Source: JAXHMB01 sp034521755
GTDB lineage: Bacteria > Bacteroidota > Rhodothermia > Balneolales > Balneolaceae
Direction: 5' to 3'
DNA length: 62,243 nt
NCBI GenBank assembly: GCA_034521755.1
Contig: JAXHMB010000002.1
Location: 1 to 62,243 of the forward strand
The notes below the pieces were generated by a model, which was not told where the DNA came from, did not search any database, and saw nothing but the letters and a program-made list of their open reading frames with translations. Of this stretch, positions 44,451 to 53,544 are shown one piece after another (the first letter of the stretch is position 1; every line of letters starts with the position of its first letter). The translations under genes were made by a program, and so were the position numbers.

Positions 44451-44657
44451 TCCTTTGCAAAACCCCAAAAATCGAGCACGTCATTGCGAGGAGCATAGCG
44501 ACGAAGCAATCTTACTTTCAAGGCACGTTTCCATGAGATTGCGTCACTTCGCTCATTACACTGGTGTTCATTTTGCTCGCAATGACTGCCTTGGTTCACA
44601 CTTCGTTCCCCGCTTGGGCGGGACAAGGCGCGATGACAGTAAGGTTTTGCAAAGCCC
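44451..44657. repeat. TIR-bounded miniature element, copy 3 (longest)
   Basis: Ends CCTTTGCAAAACC and GGTTTTGCAAAGCCC enclose GTCATTGCGAGGAGCATAGC and its partner GCTCGCAATGAC, plus the CCCGC hairpin and GCGATGACAGTAAGG seen in copy 2. It lies entirely in the 5' leader of the GntR gene, just downstream of that gene's predicted start point (~44660). It occupies much of the 537-bp gene-free stretch 44419-44955. Confidence 0.85.
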
Positions 44658-44666
44658 TTTTACATG

Positions 44667-44712
44667 ATAATACGCTCTTTTTATATTTATGTCAATACTT
44701 GTTATTACAAGT
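44667..44712 (-). promoter_or_regulatory. GntR gene promoter with operator 1
   Basis: On the minus strand TTGACA (44690-44695) and TATTAT (44667-44672) are 17 bases apart, an almost ideal sigma70 promoter. ACTTGT-TATT-ACAAGT at 44697-44712 lies just upstream of the -35, within an AATACTTGT/ACAAGTATT palindrome (44694-44715) that overlaps it. HutC/GntR-type regulators bind palindromes of this CTTGTNNNNACAAG form. Confidence 0.75.
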
Positions 44713-44869
44713 ATTGGTTTGGGGTCCATTTCTTGCATTACTTCATGTTTTAAATCGTATCATCATACAAAACAGATTCGGTTTAGGTCTAATCAAAAGG
44801 TGTACAGCTGATTTAACACATCCTGCCAGTTAAGCACTATCTATAAAGCCCATAGAAAATAAATTACAT

Positions 44870-44915
44870 ACTTGTAATGACAAGTATTTACAAATACGAT
44901 ACAAGTGCGTATATT
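44870..44915 (+). promoter_or_regulatory. DUF302-RND operon promoter with operator 2
   Basis: TTTACA (44887-44892) and TATATT (44910-44915) are 17 bases apart. ACTTGT-AATG-ACAAGT (44870-44885) abuts the -35, and an extra half-site ACAAGT lies in the spacer at 44901-44906. A strong GAGGT ribosome site precedes DUF302 (ATG 44956). The 150 bases between the two operators hold no gene. Confidence 0.75.
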
Positions 44916-44955
44916 GGTTTGAAATAAATTTAACCAATAAAACTGAGGTAACCCT

Positions 44956-45342
44956 ATGAAGTATTCATTCAGTACCATAAGCAACCGTTCTTTCGAAGAT
45001 ACTATTGAGCATGTCACCCAAGAGCTAAAGGAGGAAGGCTTTGGTGTTCTTACTGAAATTGATGTAAAAGAAACGCTGAAGAAAAAGCTGGATGTAGAGT
45101 TCAAAAAGTATCGCATCCTCGGTGCCTGTAATCCGGAGTTTGCACATAAAGCCTTGCAGGCAGAAGACAAAATTGGCGTAATGCTCCCCTGTAATGTTAT
45201 CGTTGAAGAGCATGAGGACGGGCAGGTTGAGGTTTCGGCTGTGGACCCGGTGGCATCCATGCAGGCGGTAGAAAATAAAGGGCTGGCAGATATTGCAGAG
45301 GAAGTTAAAAACCGCTTAAAGCAAGTTATAGAACGAGTTTAA
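44956..45342 (+). CDS. DUF302 family protein
   Basis: A 128-residue cytoplasmic protein of DUF302: MKYSFSTISNRSFEDTIEHV, GFGVLTEIDVKETLKKKLDV, YRILGACNPEFAHKAL, IGVMLPCNVIVEEHEDGQVE. The family has a swapped alpha-beta fold with two conserved Cys (GACNP and LPCN here); the function is unknown but the genes accompany thiol, heavy-metal or sulfur stress loci. It is the first gene of the operon controlled by the GntR-type operator, 36 bases before dps. Confidence 0.85.
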   Translation: MKYSFSTISNRSFEDTIEHVTQELKEEGFGVLTEIDVKETLKKKLDVEFKKYRILGACNPEFAHKALQAEDKIGVMLPCNVIVEEHEDGQVEVSAVDPVASMQAVENKGLADIAEEVKNRLKQVIERV

Positions 45343-45378
45343 CAATTTAGAATTCTAAAAATTAATGGAAGTAACATT

Positions 45379-45807
45379 ATGGAAAAAGTAGATGCACTAA
45401 AAAAACTGTTGGCCGACCATGCTATTCATTATCAACGGCTCAGAAATTTTCACTGGAATGTAAAGGGTCCGCTTTTTTATACCCTGCATCAAACATTTGA
45501 GGATATGTACACACAGTCTGCTTTAAATGTTGATGCTATTGCAGAGCGAATTTTAGGACTGGGACATCGTCCCTATTCTACCTATAAGGAATTTCTGGAA
45601 AACACCGGGCTGTCGGAGACTTCAGAACAGCCCAAAGCCAGGGAAATGGTCGAGATGGTCATTAATGACCTTGATCATCTTATTGAGCAGGAAAACGATT
45701 ACCATAAACTGGCTGAAGGTGATGAGGCAACCATTAATTTGCTGGACGATCTTATTGATATGCAGGAACAGGATCGCTGGATGCTGAAAGCGTTCATCGA
45801 GGAATAA
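45379..45807 (+). CDS. dps: Dps/ferritin-like DNA-protection protein
   Basis: A 142-residue four-helix protein of the Dps family: YQRLRNFHWNVKGPLFYTLHQTFEDMY (the FHWNVKGP motif with ferroxidase-site His and Asp), DAIAERILGLGHRP and HKLAEGDEATINLLDDLIDM. Dps dodecamers oxidise and store iron with H2O2 consumption, protecting DNA. Placement ahead of an efflux pump in this operon suggests oxidative/metal stress. Confidence 0.92.
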   Translation: MEKVDALKKLLADHAIHYQRLRNFHWNVKGPLFYTLHQTFEDMYTQSALNVDAIAERILGLGHRPYSTYKEFLENTGLSETSEQPKAREMVEMVINDLDHLIEQENDYHKLAEGDEATINLLDDLIDMQEQDRWMLKAFIEE

Positions 45808-45844
45808 TAAGTCTCGTATCAGCTAATAATTCAAAAGGTTTAAA

Positions 45845-47209
45845 ATGGGAAAAATTAAATTTGGTTATAGGAACAGGATACCCTTATATCTATTCGGTTT
45901 GCTGCTGTTTTTGGCACCGGGTGTGGTTTCTGCACAGGATAGTTTGGCAAATGCCGAAACTCGTAATATGAGTCTGCAGGAAGCCCTGGCCATCACCGAA
46001 GAAGCAAATTTTGAGGTGCGCATGGCTGAGGCGGATAGGGACAAAGTGCAGGCTCAATACCGGCAGACCAACGCTGCGTTTTTGCCGCAGTTGTCAATTC
46101 AGGAAACCGGTATTTCCACCAATGATCCTCTTAATATATTTGGATTTAAATTAAAACAGGAAGCTGTTACAGCGGCTGATTTCAATCCTTCCCGGTTAAA
46201 CGATCCCAATAGCTACGACAATTTTACCACCAAGTTTGAGGCGCGTCAGCCTTTATTTAATGCCGACGCTTTTTTCCAGCGCAGTGCTTTGAAAAATCAG
46301 CTGGAAGCAGCCAAAGAACAGTTGGAGGGCACACTTCAGCACACGCGATACAAGGTGAAGGATACCTATTATCAGCTGCAGCTTATGGGGCATCGACTGA
46401 ATGTAATAGAAAAGTCTTTGTCAACGGCACAGGAAAATGAACGTCAGGCTAAAAATTATTACGAACAGGATATCATCAACAAGGCAGACTACCTGGCGGC
46501 AAGGGTACGGGTTCTGGAATTGGAGAGTCAGCGGGCTGAAGCAAAAAATCAGCTTGCAACGGTGCAGGACAACCTGCGCTATTTGTTAAACATTGATGAG
46601 GATCTCACCATTATTGCTACTGACAGTCTGACGATGCAGCAAGCCTCAGAGATAAGTATAGATCCAAGAGCATCAGCCAATTCACAGCTAAAGGCAATGG
46701 AATATCGCCTTTCTGCAGCCCGGCAAATGCTGAAATCATCCAAAATGAATTTCATTCCAAATATCAACTTGTTTGGCAGTTATGAGTTTAATGATGAGGT
46801 GCCATTTGGTACCCGGGGAAGCAGTTATATGGTAGGCGCTACGCTGAAATGGGAGTTGTTCAGCGGGTTTCAAAATGTGGGCAAGGTTATGGAGTCTAAA
46901 GCAGCGCTTAAAAAAGCCGAGTTGGCATACGAAGGACAGCAGTTTAGAACTCGAATAGAGATTAAACAGGCACAACGATCTTTAGACCAGGCGAAGGAGC
47001 AGATTCGTTTTGCAGAATCTTCTGTAGAACAGGCCTCCGAAGATTTTCGGATTCGCAACAATAGATATGAGCAAGGCATAGAAAAGACCACAGATCTTTT
47101 GCAATCAGAAACCAAGCTTTTTCAAAGCAGGCTGCAGCGTTTGAATGCGCTTTATCAATACAATATAAGCCTTGCTACTCTGGAGCTGCTTCTTGAACGC
47201 AATCTTTAA
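45845..47209 (+). CDS. TolC-family outer-membrane efflux protein
   Basis: A 454-residue exported protein: signal peptide ~15-32, then two OEP repeats of long coiled coils, SLQEALAITEEANFEVRMAE opening each repeat (residues ~40 and ~250) and ending YNISLATLELLLERNL. It forms the channel of the tripartite pump with the adaptor and RND genes that follow. A FNPSRLNDPNSYDNFTTKFE segment in the first repeat is a periplasmic/beta part. Confidence 0.9.
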   Translation: MGKIKFGYRNRIPLYLFGLLLFLAPGVVSAQDSLANAETRNMSLQEALAITEEANFEVRMAEADRDKVQAQYRQTNAAFLPQLSIQETGISTNDPLNIFGFKLKQEAVTAADFNPSRLNDPNSYDNFTTKFEARQPLFNADAFFQRSALKNQLEAAKEQLEGTLQHTRYKVKDTYYQLQLMGHRLNVIEKSLSTAQENERQAKNYYEQDIINKADYLAARVRVLELESQRAEAKNQLATVQDNLRYLLNIDEDLTIIATDSLTMQQASEISIDPRASANSQLKAMEYRLSAARQMLKSSKMNFIPNINLFGSYEFNDEVPFGTRGSSYMVGATLKWELFSGFQNVGKVMESKAALKKAELAYEGQQFRTRIEIKQAQRSLDQAKEQIRFAESSVEQASEDFRIRNNRYEQGIEKTTDLLQSETKLFQSRLQRLNALYQYNISLATLELLLERNL

Positions 47210-47254
47210 TATTGATCTACTTTTTGAACTGATTTAACACGTAAAAATAAAACT

Positions 47255-48352
47255 ATGAAAACAGGAATTATGAATACAACAGGCAGGCTACTTTCTGTGG
47301 TGGTGATGGTCACACTTTTTGGAACGGCATGTAGCTCTTCAGATAAAACGGAGACGAAACAACAGCAACCCATTGAGGTGGAGGTGCAAACAGCAGACTA
47401 TGCTCAAAGCTCAGCTACCCATTATTACTCCGGTACGGTCAGCAGTGATCATACCATTAACCTGAGCACAAAAGTACTGGGCCGTATTATAGAACTTGAC
47501 CTGGATGAGGGAGATTATTTCAAAAAGGGAGAAGTGCTGGTTCGTATTCAGGATGATAACCTGCAGGCTCAGAAGAATCAGGTTGAAGCAGGTTTGATTG
47601 AAGCGCGAGCAGCCTTGAAAAATACCGAAACAAATTACAATCGGATCAAAGCATTATACGAACAGGAAAGTGCAACAAAGAAAGAGCTCGATGATATTTC
47701 AACCCGGTATGAAATGGCAAAAGCCAAAGTTAAAACACTGGAAAGTAAGCTGCAGGAAGTAAAAGATCTGCTGGATTATACGGTGCTTAAGGCCCCGTTT
47801 AATGGTTATGTGATCTCAAAGATGGTTTCGCAAGGTGACATGTCGGGCCCAGGCCAGCCTATACTTACCATTGAGCAGGAAGGGATGATGAAAGTAAATG
47901 TAACGGTTCCCGAAAGCCAGGTCTCTTTGTTAAATCTCAATGATACTGTTTGGGTGGATGTACAAGCTGTCGGCTATGAGAAGGGTATAGGCATTGTTAA
48001 AAATATAAACCAGGCCGGAAATCGGGGAAGCCGACAGTTTGCTGTAGAAATAGCGCTGCCCGAGCTGAAGAAGAAATCCGGTGTTAAGTCAGGGATGTTT
48101 GCTGAGGTCGGATTGGCCACAGAAAAGGACTTAAGCATTTTTGTGCCAAAATCTTCCATTGTTGAACGTGGTCAGCTTACGGGTCTATACACGCTGAATG
48201 ATGAATCAGAAGTGGTTCTTCGCTGGGTTCGCCTGGGAGAAAAAAACGGAGATAGGGTAGAAGTATTATCAGGTCTAACTGCTGGAGAAATGTACGTCTC
48301 ACGAGTAGATCAACCCCTGCCTGAAGGACAGAAAATAATTACGCAACAATAG
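47255..48352 (+). CDS. Efflux RND periplasmic adaptor (HlyD/MFP family) lipoprotein
   Basis: A 365-residue membrane-fusion protein with a lipobox (FGTAC, ~22-26). The barrel-sandwich half-motifs GRIIELDLDEGDYFKKGEVL and LKAPFNGYVISKMVSQGDMS flank a coiled coil (~95-165). A beta-barrel and membrane-proximal domain follow. It links the RND permease (22 bases downstream) to the TolC channel (46 bases upstream). Confidence 0.9.
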   Translation: MKTGIMNTTGRLLSVVVMVTLFGTACSSSDKTETKQQQPIEVEVQTADYAQSSATHYYSGTVSSDHTINLSTKVLGRIIELDLDEGDYFKKGEVLVRIQDDNLQAQKNQVEAGLIEARAALKNTETNYNRIKALYEQESATKKELDDISTRYEMAKAKVKTLESKLQEVKDLLDYTVLKAPFNGYVISKMVSQGDMSGPGQPILTIEQEGMMKVNVTVPESQVSLLNLNDTVWVDVQAVGYEKGIGIVKNINQAGNRGSRQFAVEIALPELKKKSGVKSGMFAEVGLATEKDLSIFVPKSSIVERGQLTGLYTLNDESEVVLRWVRLGEKNGDRVEVLSGLTAGEMYVSRVDQPLPEGQKIITQQ

Positions 48353-48373
48353 AAATTAGATAGCAAAAGCATT

Positions 48374-51300
48374 ATGAAAACTGGAATTGCAGGCAAAATT
48401 GCACAGGGGTTTATTGACTCAAAGCTGACGCCTTTGTTGATGATTGTGTTTTTAGCGCTGGGGTTTTACGGTACCTATTTAACACCGCGCGAAGAAGAGC
48501 CACAGATTGATGTACCCATGGCCGATATCTTTATTGGATATCCCGGGGCTACACCCGAAGAGGTGGAAAAAAGAATCTCTATTCCGCTGGAGAAAGTGCT
48601 TTCAAATATTGAGGGCGTGGAGTATGTGTATTCTACTTCTATGCCCGATCGGGCTATGGTTTCTGCCCGTTTTTATGTGGGTGAAGATGTGGAGCGCAGC
48701 CTGGTGCGCCTGTATAACGAGCTTATGAAAAATATGGATCGTTTCCCCAAGGGTGCATCACAGCCTATGGTCAAGACGCGGTCTATTGATGATGTCCCCA
48801 TTATGACGCTGACCCTATGGAGTGACTCCTACAGTGATTTTGAGCTGCGTCGTATGGCTGATGAGCTTGCACTGGATATTAAAAAAATTAATGATGTGGC
48901 ACAGACCGATATTCATGGGGGGCGCACTCGTCAGGTATCTGTTAACCTCGATAAGAATAAAATGGCTTCTTACGGTATTGACCCGATGAAGGTGGTCGGG
49001 CAGATACAGGCAGCCAACCAAGAATTATCATCCGGGTCGTTCAGTAAAAACGATACGGAATATCTTGTTGATACCGGCGACTTTTTTAAATCGGCCGAAG
49101 AAGTACGCAATCTTGTAGTAGATGTGAAGGACGGAGATCCTATCTACCTTAACAGTATTGCTGAGATTAACGACGGTCCCGAAGAGCCCTCCGAATATGT
49201 TTCTTATGGTATTGGTTACGATAAAGCGAGTAAAGCGGGACTGAATGCAGGAGAATCCTTTCCTGCAGTAACAATTTCGGTGGCCAAGCGATCGGGTGCT
49301 GATGCGATGCATATTGCTGAACAAGTACAGGAAAAAGTGTCGAAGCTTCAGGGGCAGCTTATTCCTGCGGATGTACAAATAACGACAACAAGAAATTATG
49401 GCAAGACGGCCTCGGCAAAGGTGCTGTCTCTTTTGGAACACTTGCTGGTAGCAATTTTAGCAGTAACGTTTGTTGTAGCTTTGGCCCTGGGATGGCGCGG
49501 GGGCTTGGTCGTCTTTTTATCTGTGCCGGTAACCTTTGCACTGACGCTCTTCCTGTATTACATGTTTGGTTATACCCTGAACCGAATTACGCTATTTGCC
49601 TTGGTATTTGTGACAGGGATTGTAGTTGATGACTCCATTATCATTGCCGAGAATATGCACAGGCATTTTAAGATGAAGAAACTCCCGCTCAAGCAGGCAG
49701 CTATTGCATCTATCAGTGAAGTGGGAAACCCGACAATTTTAGCAACGTTTACGGTTATTTCTGCTGTTTTACCCATGGCTTTTGTTTCAGGTCTGATGGG
49801 GCCTTATATGAGTCCAATGCCTATTGGGGCATCACTGGCCATGATTTTTTCTTTGATCGTAGCCCTTATTATCACTCCATGGCTGGCGTATATCTTATTG
49901 CCTTACGGACAAAATGGAAAAGACAAAGAGGGTAATGAAAAAGAGTACAAGCTGGAGGACACCATTATCTACAAATGGTATACTAAAGTAATGGATCCAC
50001 TGCTTGAAAACCCATTTAAGCGCTGGTCATTTATCATTGGGGTTACCGTGCTGCTTTTGGCATCAACATTGTTGTTTGTATTTCGCATGGTGGAAGTAAA
50101 AATGCTGCCTTTTGATAATAAAAATGAAGTACAGCTGATCATTGATATGCCGGAAGGCACTACACTTGAGCGGACCAATGCGGTTGCCCGGGAAATAGGA
50201 CTTGGACTGAAGGATGTGCCGGAAATTAAAGATTATCAGATTTATGCCGGGACTAATGCGCCTATCAATTTTAATGGGTTGGTACGCCATTATGATCTCC
50301 GTTCCGGTGCTAATGTTGCTGACATTCAGGTGAATCTGGTTGATAAGGGGAGGAGAAGCGATCAAAGTCATGCCATTGCCAAACGTATTCGTCCAATGGT
50401 TCAGAAGGTTGGTGAAAAATATAATGCCAACGTAAAAGTGGTGGAAGTCCCGCCGGGCCCCCCGGTACAATCTACCATTGTAGCAGAGATTTATGGTCCG
50501 GATACTGATCAGCGTCTGCAGATAGGTAAAAAAGTAAAGAGCCTTTTTGAGAAGACGGAAGGTATTGTGGATGTGGACTGGATGAAAGAAGCCCCGCAAA
50601 CCAAATATGTAATGGATGTAAATACCGAAAAGGCTATGATCTCAGGCATTACATCACAACAAGTGGTACAAACAGTAACCATGGCACTGCGAGGTCAATC
50701 TGTAACCCGGCTATATAGCGATACGGAACTCAACGAAGTACCGGTAGTGGTTAAGTTATCTAAAGCTGAACGGTCTGATATCGAGAAGCTCAAGCAATTG
50801 CACATGAAGTCGGCGTCAGGGGCAATGATTCCGGTTGCTGATTTGGTTACGGTGAGTGAGGATACCCTTGAGACCAGCATTCACCGCAAAAACCAGCGTC
50901 GGGTCACATATGTTTTGGCTGAAGTTGCCGGAGCTATTGAAAGTCCGGTTTATGCGCTTTTAGATACCGGTGAAAAAATCGAAGCCATTGACATGCCCGA
51001 GGGATATAATTTAGCCCAAATATTTGCCGGTCAGCCCTTTATGACTGATGACTATACCTTGAAGTGGGACGGGGAGTGGCAGATTACTTATGAGGTCTTT
51101 CGTGACCTGGGAATTGCTTTTGCTGTAGTACTTGTAATTATCTATATGCTGATTATTGGCTGGTTCCAGGATTTCAAGGTGCCTATTATTATGATGATTG
51201 CTATTCCACTTTCTTTAGTGGGAATCATTGTGGGACACTGGCTGCTGGGTGCTTTCTTTACCGCTACATCCATGATCGGAATGATTGCACTTGCCGGTAT

Positions 51301-51601
51301 TATGGTGCGCAACTCTGTGCTATTAATCGACTTTATTAACATCAGGCTTGACGATGGTGAATCACTTAAACAAGCAGTTATCGAAGCCGGGGCCGTGCGC
51401 AGCATGCCTATCTTGCTAACAGCCGGGACCGTAGTTATCGGTGCTGTGGTAATCTTGTTTGATCCCATTTTTCAGGGACTTGCCATTTCTTTGATGGGTG
51501 GAGCAGTTGCTTCAACGGCATTAACACTGATTATGATACCCTTGATTTACTTCATGGTTGAAAATAAAGTGAAGCAGCTAAAAGGAAAGGCTGAAGATTA
51601 A
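48374..51601 (+). CDS. RND efflux permease (AcrB/HAE1-like)
   Basis: A 1075-residue permease with 12 helices and two large periplasmic loops. It begins GFIDSKLTPLLMIVFLALGF and TPREEEPQIDVPMADIFIGY, a typical HAE/other subgroup start. The proton relay in helix 4 is GIVVDDSIIIAEN (adjacent Asp pair). The operon architecture (TolC, adaptor, RND) gives a complete tripartite pump. Substrate cannot be read from sequence; the divergent start of the family and neighbours suggest metals, lipophilic thiols or dyes rather than classical drugs. Confidence 0.93.
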   Translation: MKTGIAGKIAQGFIDSKLTPLLMIVFLALGFYGTYLTPREEEPQIDVPMADIFIGYPGATPEEVEKRISIPLEKVLSNIEGVEYVYSTSMPDRAMVSARFYVGEDVERSLVRLYNELMKNMDRFPKGASQPMVKTRSIDDVPIMTLTLWSDSYSDFELRRMADELALDIKKINDVAQTDIHGGRTRQVSVNLDKNKMASYGIDPMKVVGQIQAANQELSSGSFSKNDTEYLVDTGDFFKSAEEVRNLVVDVKDGDPIYLNSIAEINDGPEEPSEYVSYGIGYDKASKAGLNAGESFPAVTISVAKRSGADAMHIAEQVQEKVSKLQGQLIPADVQITTTRNYGKTASAKVLSLLEHLLVAILAVTFVVALALGWRGGLVVFLSVPVTFALTLFLYYMFGYTLNRITLFALVFVTGIVVDDSIIIAENMHRHFKMKKLPLKQAAIASISEVGNPTILATFTVISAVLPMAFVSGLMGPYMSPMPIGASLAMIFSLIVALIITPWLAYILLPYGQNGKDKEGNEKEYKLEDTIIYKWYTKVMDPLLENPFKRWSFIIGVTVLLLASTLLFVFRMVEVKMLPFDNKNEVQLIIDMPEGTTLERTNAVAREIGLGLKDVPEIKDYQIYAGTNAPINFNGLVRHYDLRSGANVADIQVNLVDKGRRSDQSHAIAKRIRPMVQKVGEKYNANVKVVEVPPGPPVQSTIVAEIYGPDTDQRLQIGKKVKSLFEKTEGIVDVDWMKEAPQTKYVMDVNTEKAMISGITSQQVVQTVTMALRGQSVTRLYSDTELNEVPVVVKLSKAERSDIEKLKQLHMKSASGAMIPVADLVTVSEDTLETSIHRKNQRRVTYVLAEVAGAIESPVYALLDTGEKIEAIDMPEGYNLAQIFAGQPFMTDDYTLKWDGEWQITYEVFRDLGIAFAVVLVIIYMLIIGWFQDFKVPIIMMIAIPLSLVGIIVGHWLLGAFFTATSMIGMIALAGIMVRNSVLLIDFINIRLDDGESLKQAVIEAGAVRSMPILLTAGTVVIGAVVILFDPIFQGLAISLMGGAVASTALTLIMIPLIYFMVENKVKQLKGKAED

Positions 51602-51645
51602 ATGGACTAATTGAAAGATGTTAGCCGTGAATCCTAAAATATAAA

Positions 51646-51960
51646 ATGATGAAATTACTAATAATACTGAGTATCGAAGAATACACCGATGACGTTCGAA
51701 AGATTTTGGCGCGTCTGAAAGTTCCAATTTACAGTGAGACCAATGTGCACGGCTTTCGAACGGAAGAGTATCAGCCTGATATTTCAAATTGGTTTGCCCG
51801 TGATAACCATGGAGTGTATTCCACACTTTTCTTTTCAGTTCAAGACGAAAACCGTGTTAAGCAGGTGCTTCAAGAAGTGAGGGAATACAACGAAAAAGCC
51901 GGGGGTGCCAAACAAAACCCGCTTCACGCATATTCACTAAACGTAGAAGAATCGGTATAG
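51646..51960 (+). CDS. Small PII-like protein of an RND operon
   Basis: A 104-residue protein: MMKLLIILSIEEYTDDVRKI, NVHGFRTEEYQPDISNWFAR, and FFSVQDENRVKQVLQEVREY. The alternating beta/alpha pattern is like DUF3240/PII-like small proteins found beside RND pumps (for example CusF-less Czc loci). It may act as an adapter or regulatory ferredoxin-fold subunit. No named family is certain. Confidence 0.6.
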   Translation: MMKLLIILSIEEYTDDVRKILARLKVPIYSETNVHGFRTEEYQPDISNWFARDNHGVYSTLFFSVQDENRVKQVLQEVREYNEKAGGAKQNPLHAYSLNVEESV

Positions 51961-51995
51961 ACGATTTTAAAACATTAATCTAACAACCATATATC

Positions 51996-52253
51996 ATGGA
52001 GAAAAATAATCAAAGTTGTTCAACACTGCGACCAATGGAACGTGCTATACGTGCGCTGGCCGGAACTTTTGTTACCCTAAGTTTAGCTCTAGGCTATTTT
52101 GTTAGCCCATATTGGTTTTTGTTTACGCTATTTGTGGGCTTAAACCTGCTTCAATCATCGTTTACACACTGGTGTTTGGCAGAACAGATTCTGGCAAAGC
52201 TGGGAGTAGGTGATGAACAAAATGTGCAGCCCGGCAAAAATATTCAGACCTAG
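51996..52253 (+). CDS. DUF2892 (YgaP-like) membrane protein
   Basis: An 85-residue protein with RPMERAIRALAGTFVTLSLA and LFTLFVGLNLLQSSFTHWCL, the DUF2892 two-helix signature with terminal Cys. In the same operon as rhodaneses and TauE, consistent with the known DUF2892-rhodanese pairing of YgaP. It is a paralogue of 43274 in the divergent GntR operon. Confidence 0.85.
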   Translation: MEKNNQSCSTLRPMERAIRALAGTFVTLSLALGYFVSPYWFLFTLFVGLNLLQSSFTHWCLAEQILAKLGVGDEQNVQPGKNIQT

Positions 52254-52352
52254 CAATGCAGGGATAATTATTTTCTTTATCCGGCAAGATTATCATTTCA
52301 ATAAAATAACCTCTATTCTCCAAGAGCATTTTATCAAAAGTAACGTAATGAT

Positions 52353-53111
52353 ATGATTCTAGTCTGGGTTGGTGCTTTAATGGTAGGCTTGTCTCTCGGC
52401 CTTCTCGGCTCTGGTGGTTCTATCCTCACGGTTCCGGTTCTTATATATTTAGTGGGAGAAGAAGAGAAAACGGCTATTGCCGAATCTCTGGGAATTGTAG
52501 GAGCCATCGCGTTTGCCGGTTTCTTACCCTATGCTTTTAAGAATCAGGTTCACTGGCGCAGTGTTATCTTATTTGGCCTGCCCGGCATGGCCGGAACATA
52601 CGGTGGGGCCATAATAGCGGGTTATGTGTCAGGAACTTTTCAACTCATTTTGTTTGCAGCGGTAATGCTTGTTGCAGCTTTCATGATGTTTACTGATAAA
52701 AAGAAGCTGCAGGAATCGGGCAAGCCCAAAATTAATCATGCCTGGTGGAAGATAGTATTAGAGGGCTTGGCCGTCGGCATTCTGACGGGCTTGGTAGGAG
52801 TTGGTGGCGGGTTCCTCATTGTGCCTGCATTGGTTTTGCTGAGTGGTTTGCCCATGTCTCTGGCCATAGGCACCAGCCTGGCTATCATTGCACTCAAAAG
52901 TTTTAGCGGGTTCTATAAATACCTTGAAGTGTTGAATGAATTGGACCTTTCAGTTAACTGGGAGCTGGTAATTGTTTTTAGTTTGATTGGGGCTGTAGGT
53001 AGTTTTGTCGGCAAAAGAATTGGCTCTAAAATTTCCAACCAGGGGCTTAAAAAGGGATTTGCTGTTTTCCTGATATGTATGGGTACTTATATTATCTATA
53101 TGAATGTATGA
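52353..53111 (+). CDS. TauE/SafE family sulfite/organosulfonate exporter
   Basis: A 252-residue protein with about eight helices and the family's repeated motifs: GLSLGLLGSGGSILTVPVLI (~16) and GILTGLVGVGGGFLIVPALV (~143). Members transport sulfite, thiosulfate, sulfoacetate or other sulfonates. Between a DUF2892 protein and two rhodaneses, it suggests export of a sulfur oxyanion. The 99-bp spacer upstream of it shows nothing else. Confidence 0.88.
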   Translation: MILVWVGALMVGLSLGLLGSGGSILTVPVLIYLVGEEEKTAIAESLGIVGAIAFAGFLPYAFKNQVHWRSVILFGLPGMAGTYGGAIIAGYVSGTFQLILFAAVMLVAAFMMFTDKKKLQESGKPKINHAWWKIVLEGLAVGILTGLVGVGGGFLIVPALVLLSGLPMSLAIGTSLAIIALKSFSGFYKYLEVLNELDLSVNWELVIVFSLIGAVGSFVGKRIGSKISNQGLKKGFAVFLICMGTYIIYMNV

Positions 53112-53136
53112 GAATTAATGCCTAAAAGATTAAGAA

Positions 53137-53523
53137 ATGGACGGATTAACTGTAATAATTTTGGTAGCAGCAGTGGTTGCTCTTTTTTACTTTGGTAAGT
53201 TTAAAACTTCAAAAAACATGATACCACCTCAAAAATTTAAAGAGTTGCTCAAAGAGGATTCGGGGATCATTATTGATGTGCGAACTGCCGCTGAATATAG
53301 CGCCGGACACTTAAGTAAAGCAGATTACAATTTTGATATATCCTCTTCAGATTTTGAAGACAATATTAGTAATCTTGATAAAAGTAAGAACTATTATTTG
53401 TATTGCAGGTCAGGGGCCCGAAGCGGTAGGGCTACACAGGTTATGAAACGCAAAGGCTTTGAAAATGTGTATAATATAGGTGGGCTCGTCAACCTTGTAA
53501 ATGCAGGATTTGAAAAAGAATAG
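53137..53523 (+). CDS. Membrane-anchored rhodanese-like sulfurtransferase
   Basis: A 128-residue protein with an N-terminal helix (LTVIILVAAVVALFYFG) and one rhodanese domain: IIIDVRTAAEYSAGHLSKAD, NYYLYCRSGARSGRATQVMK. The active loop CRSGARS holds the catalytic Cys for persulfide transfer. It is paired with the lipoprotein rhodanese 21 bases downstream, a paralogue with a different anchor. Confidence 0.9.
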   Translation: MDGLTVIILVAAVVALFYFGKFKTSKNMIPPQKFKELLKEDSGIIIDVRTAAEYSAGHLSKADYNFDISSSDFEDNISNLDKSKNYYLYCRSGARSGRATQVMKRKGFENVYNIGGLVNLVNAGFEKE

Positions 53524-53544
53524 ATAACTAAACCAATTAATATT

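Noticed and set aside
44841..45260. 139-codon minus-strand frame over the DUF302 gene and operator region
   Set aside because: Overlaps a supported gene with a strong ribosome site and promoter on the other strand; composition is Ser/Thr-rich shadow-like.
50063..50599. Antisense frame of 178 codons over the RND permease
   Set aside because: No recognisable motif and lies fully within a conserved gene.
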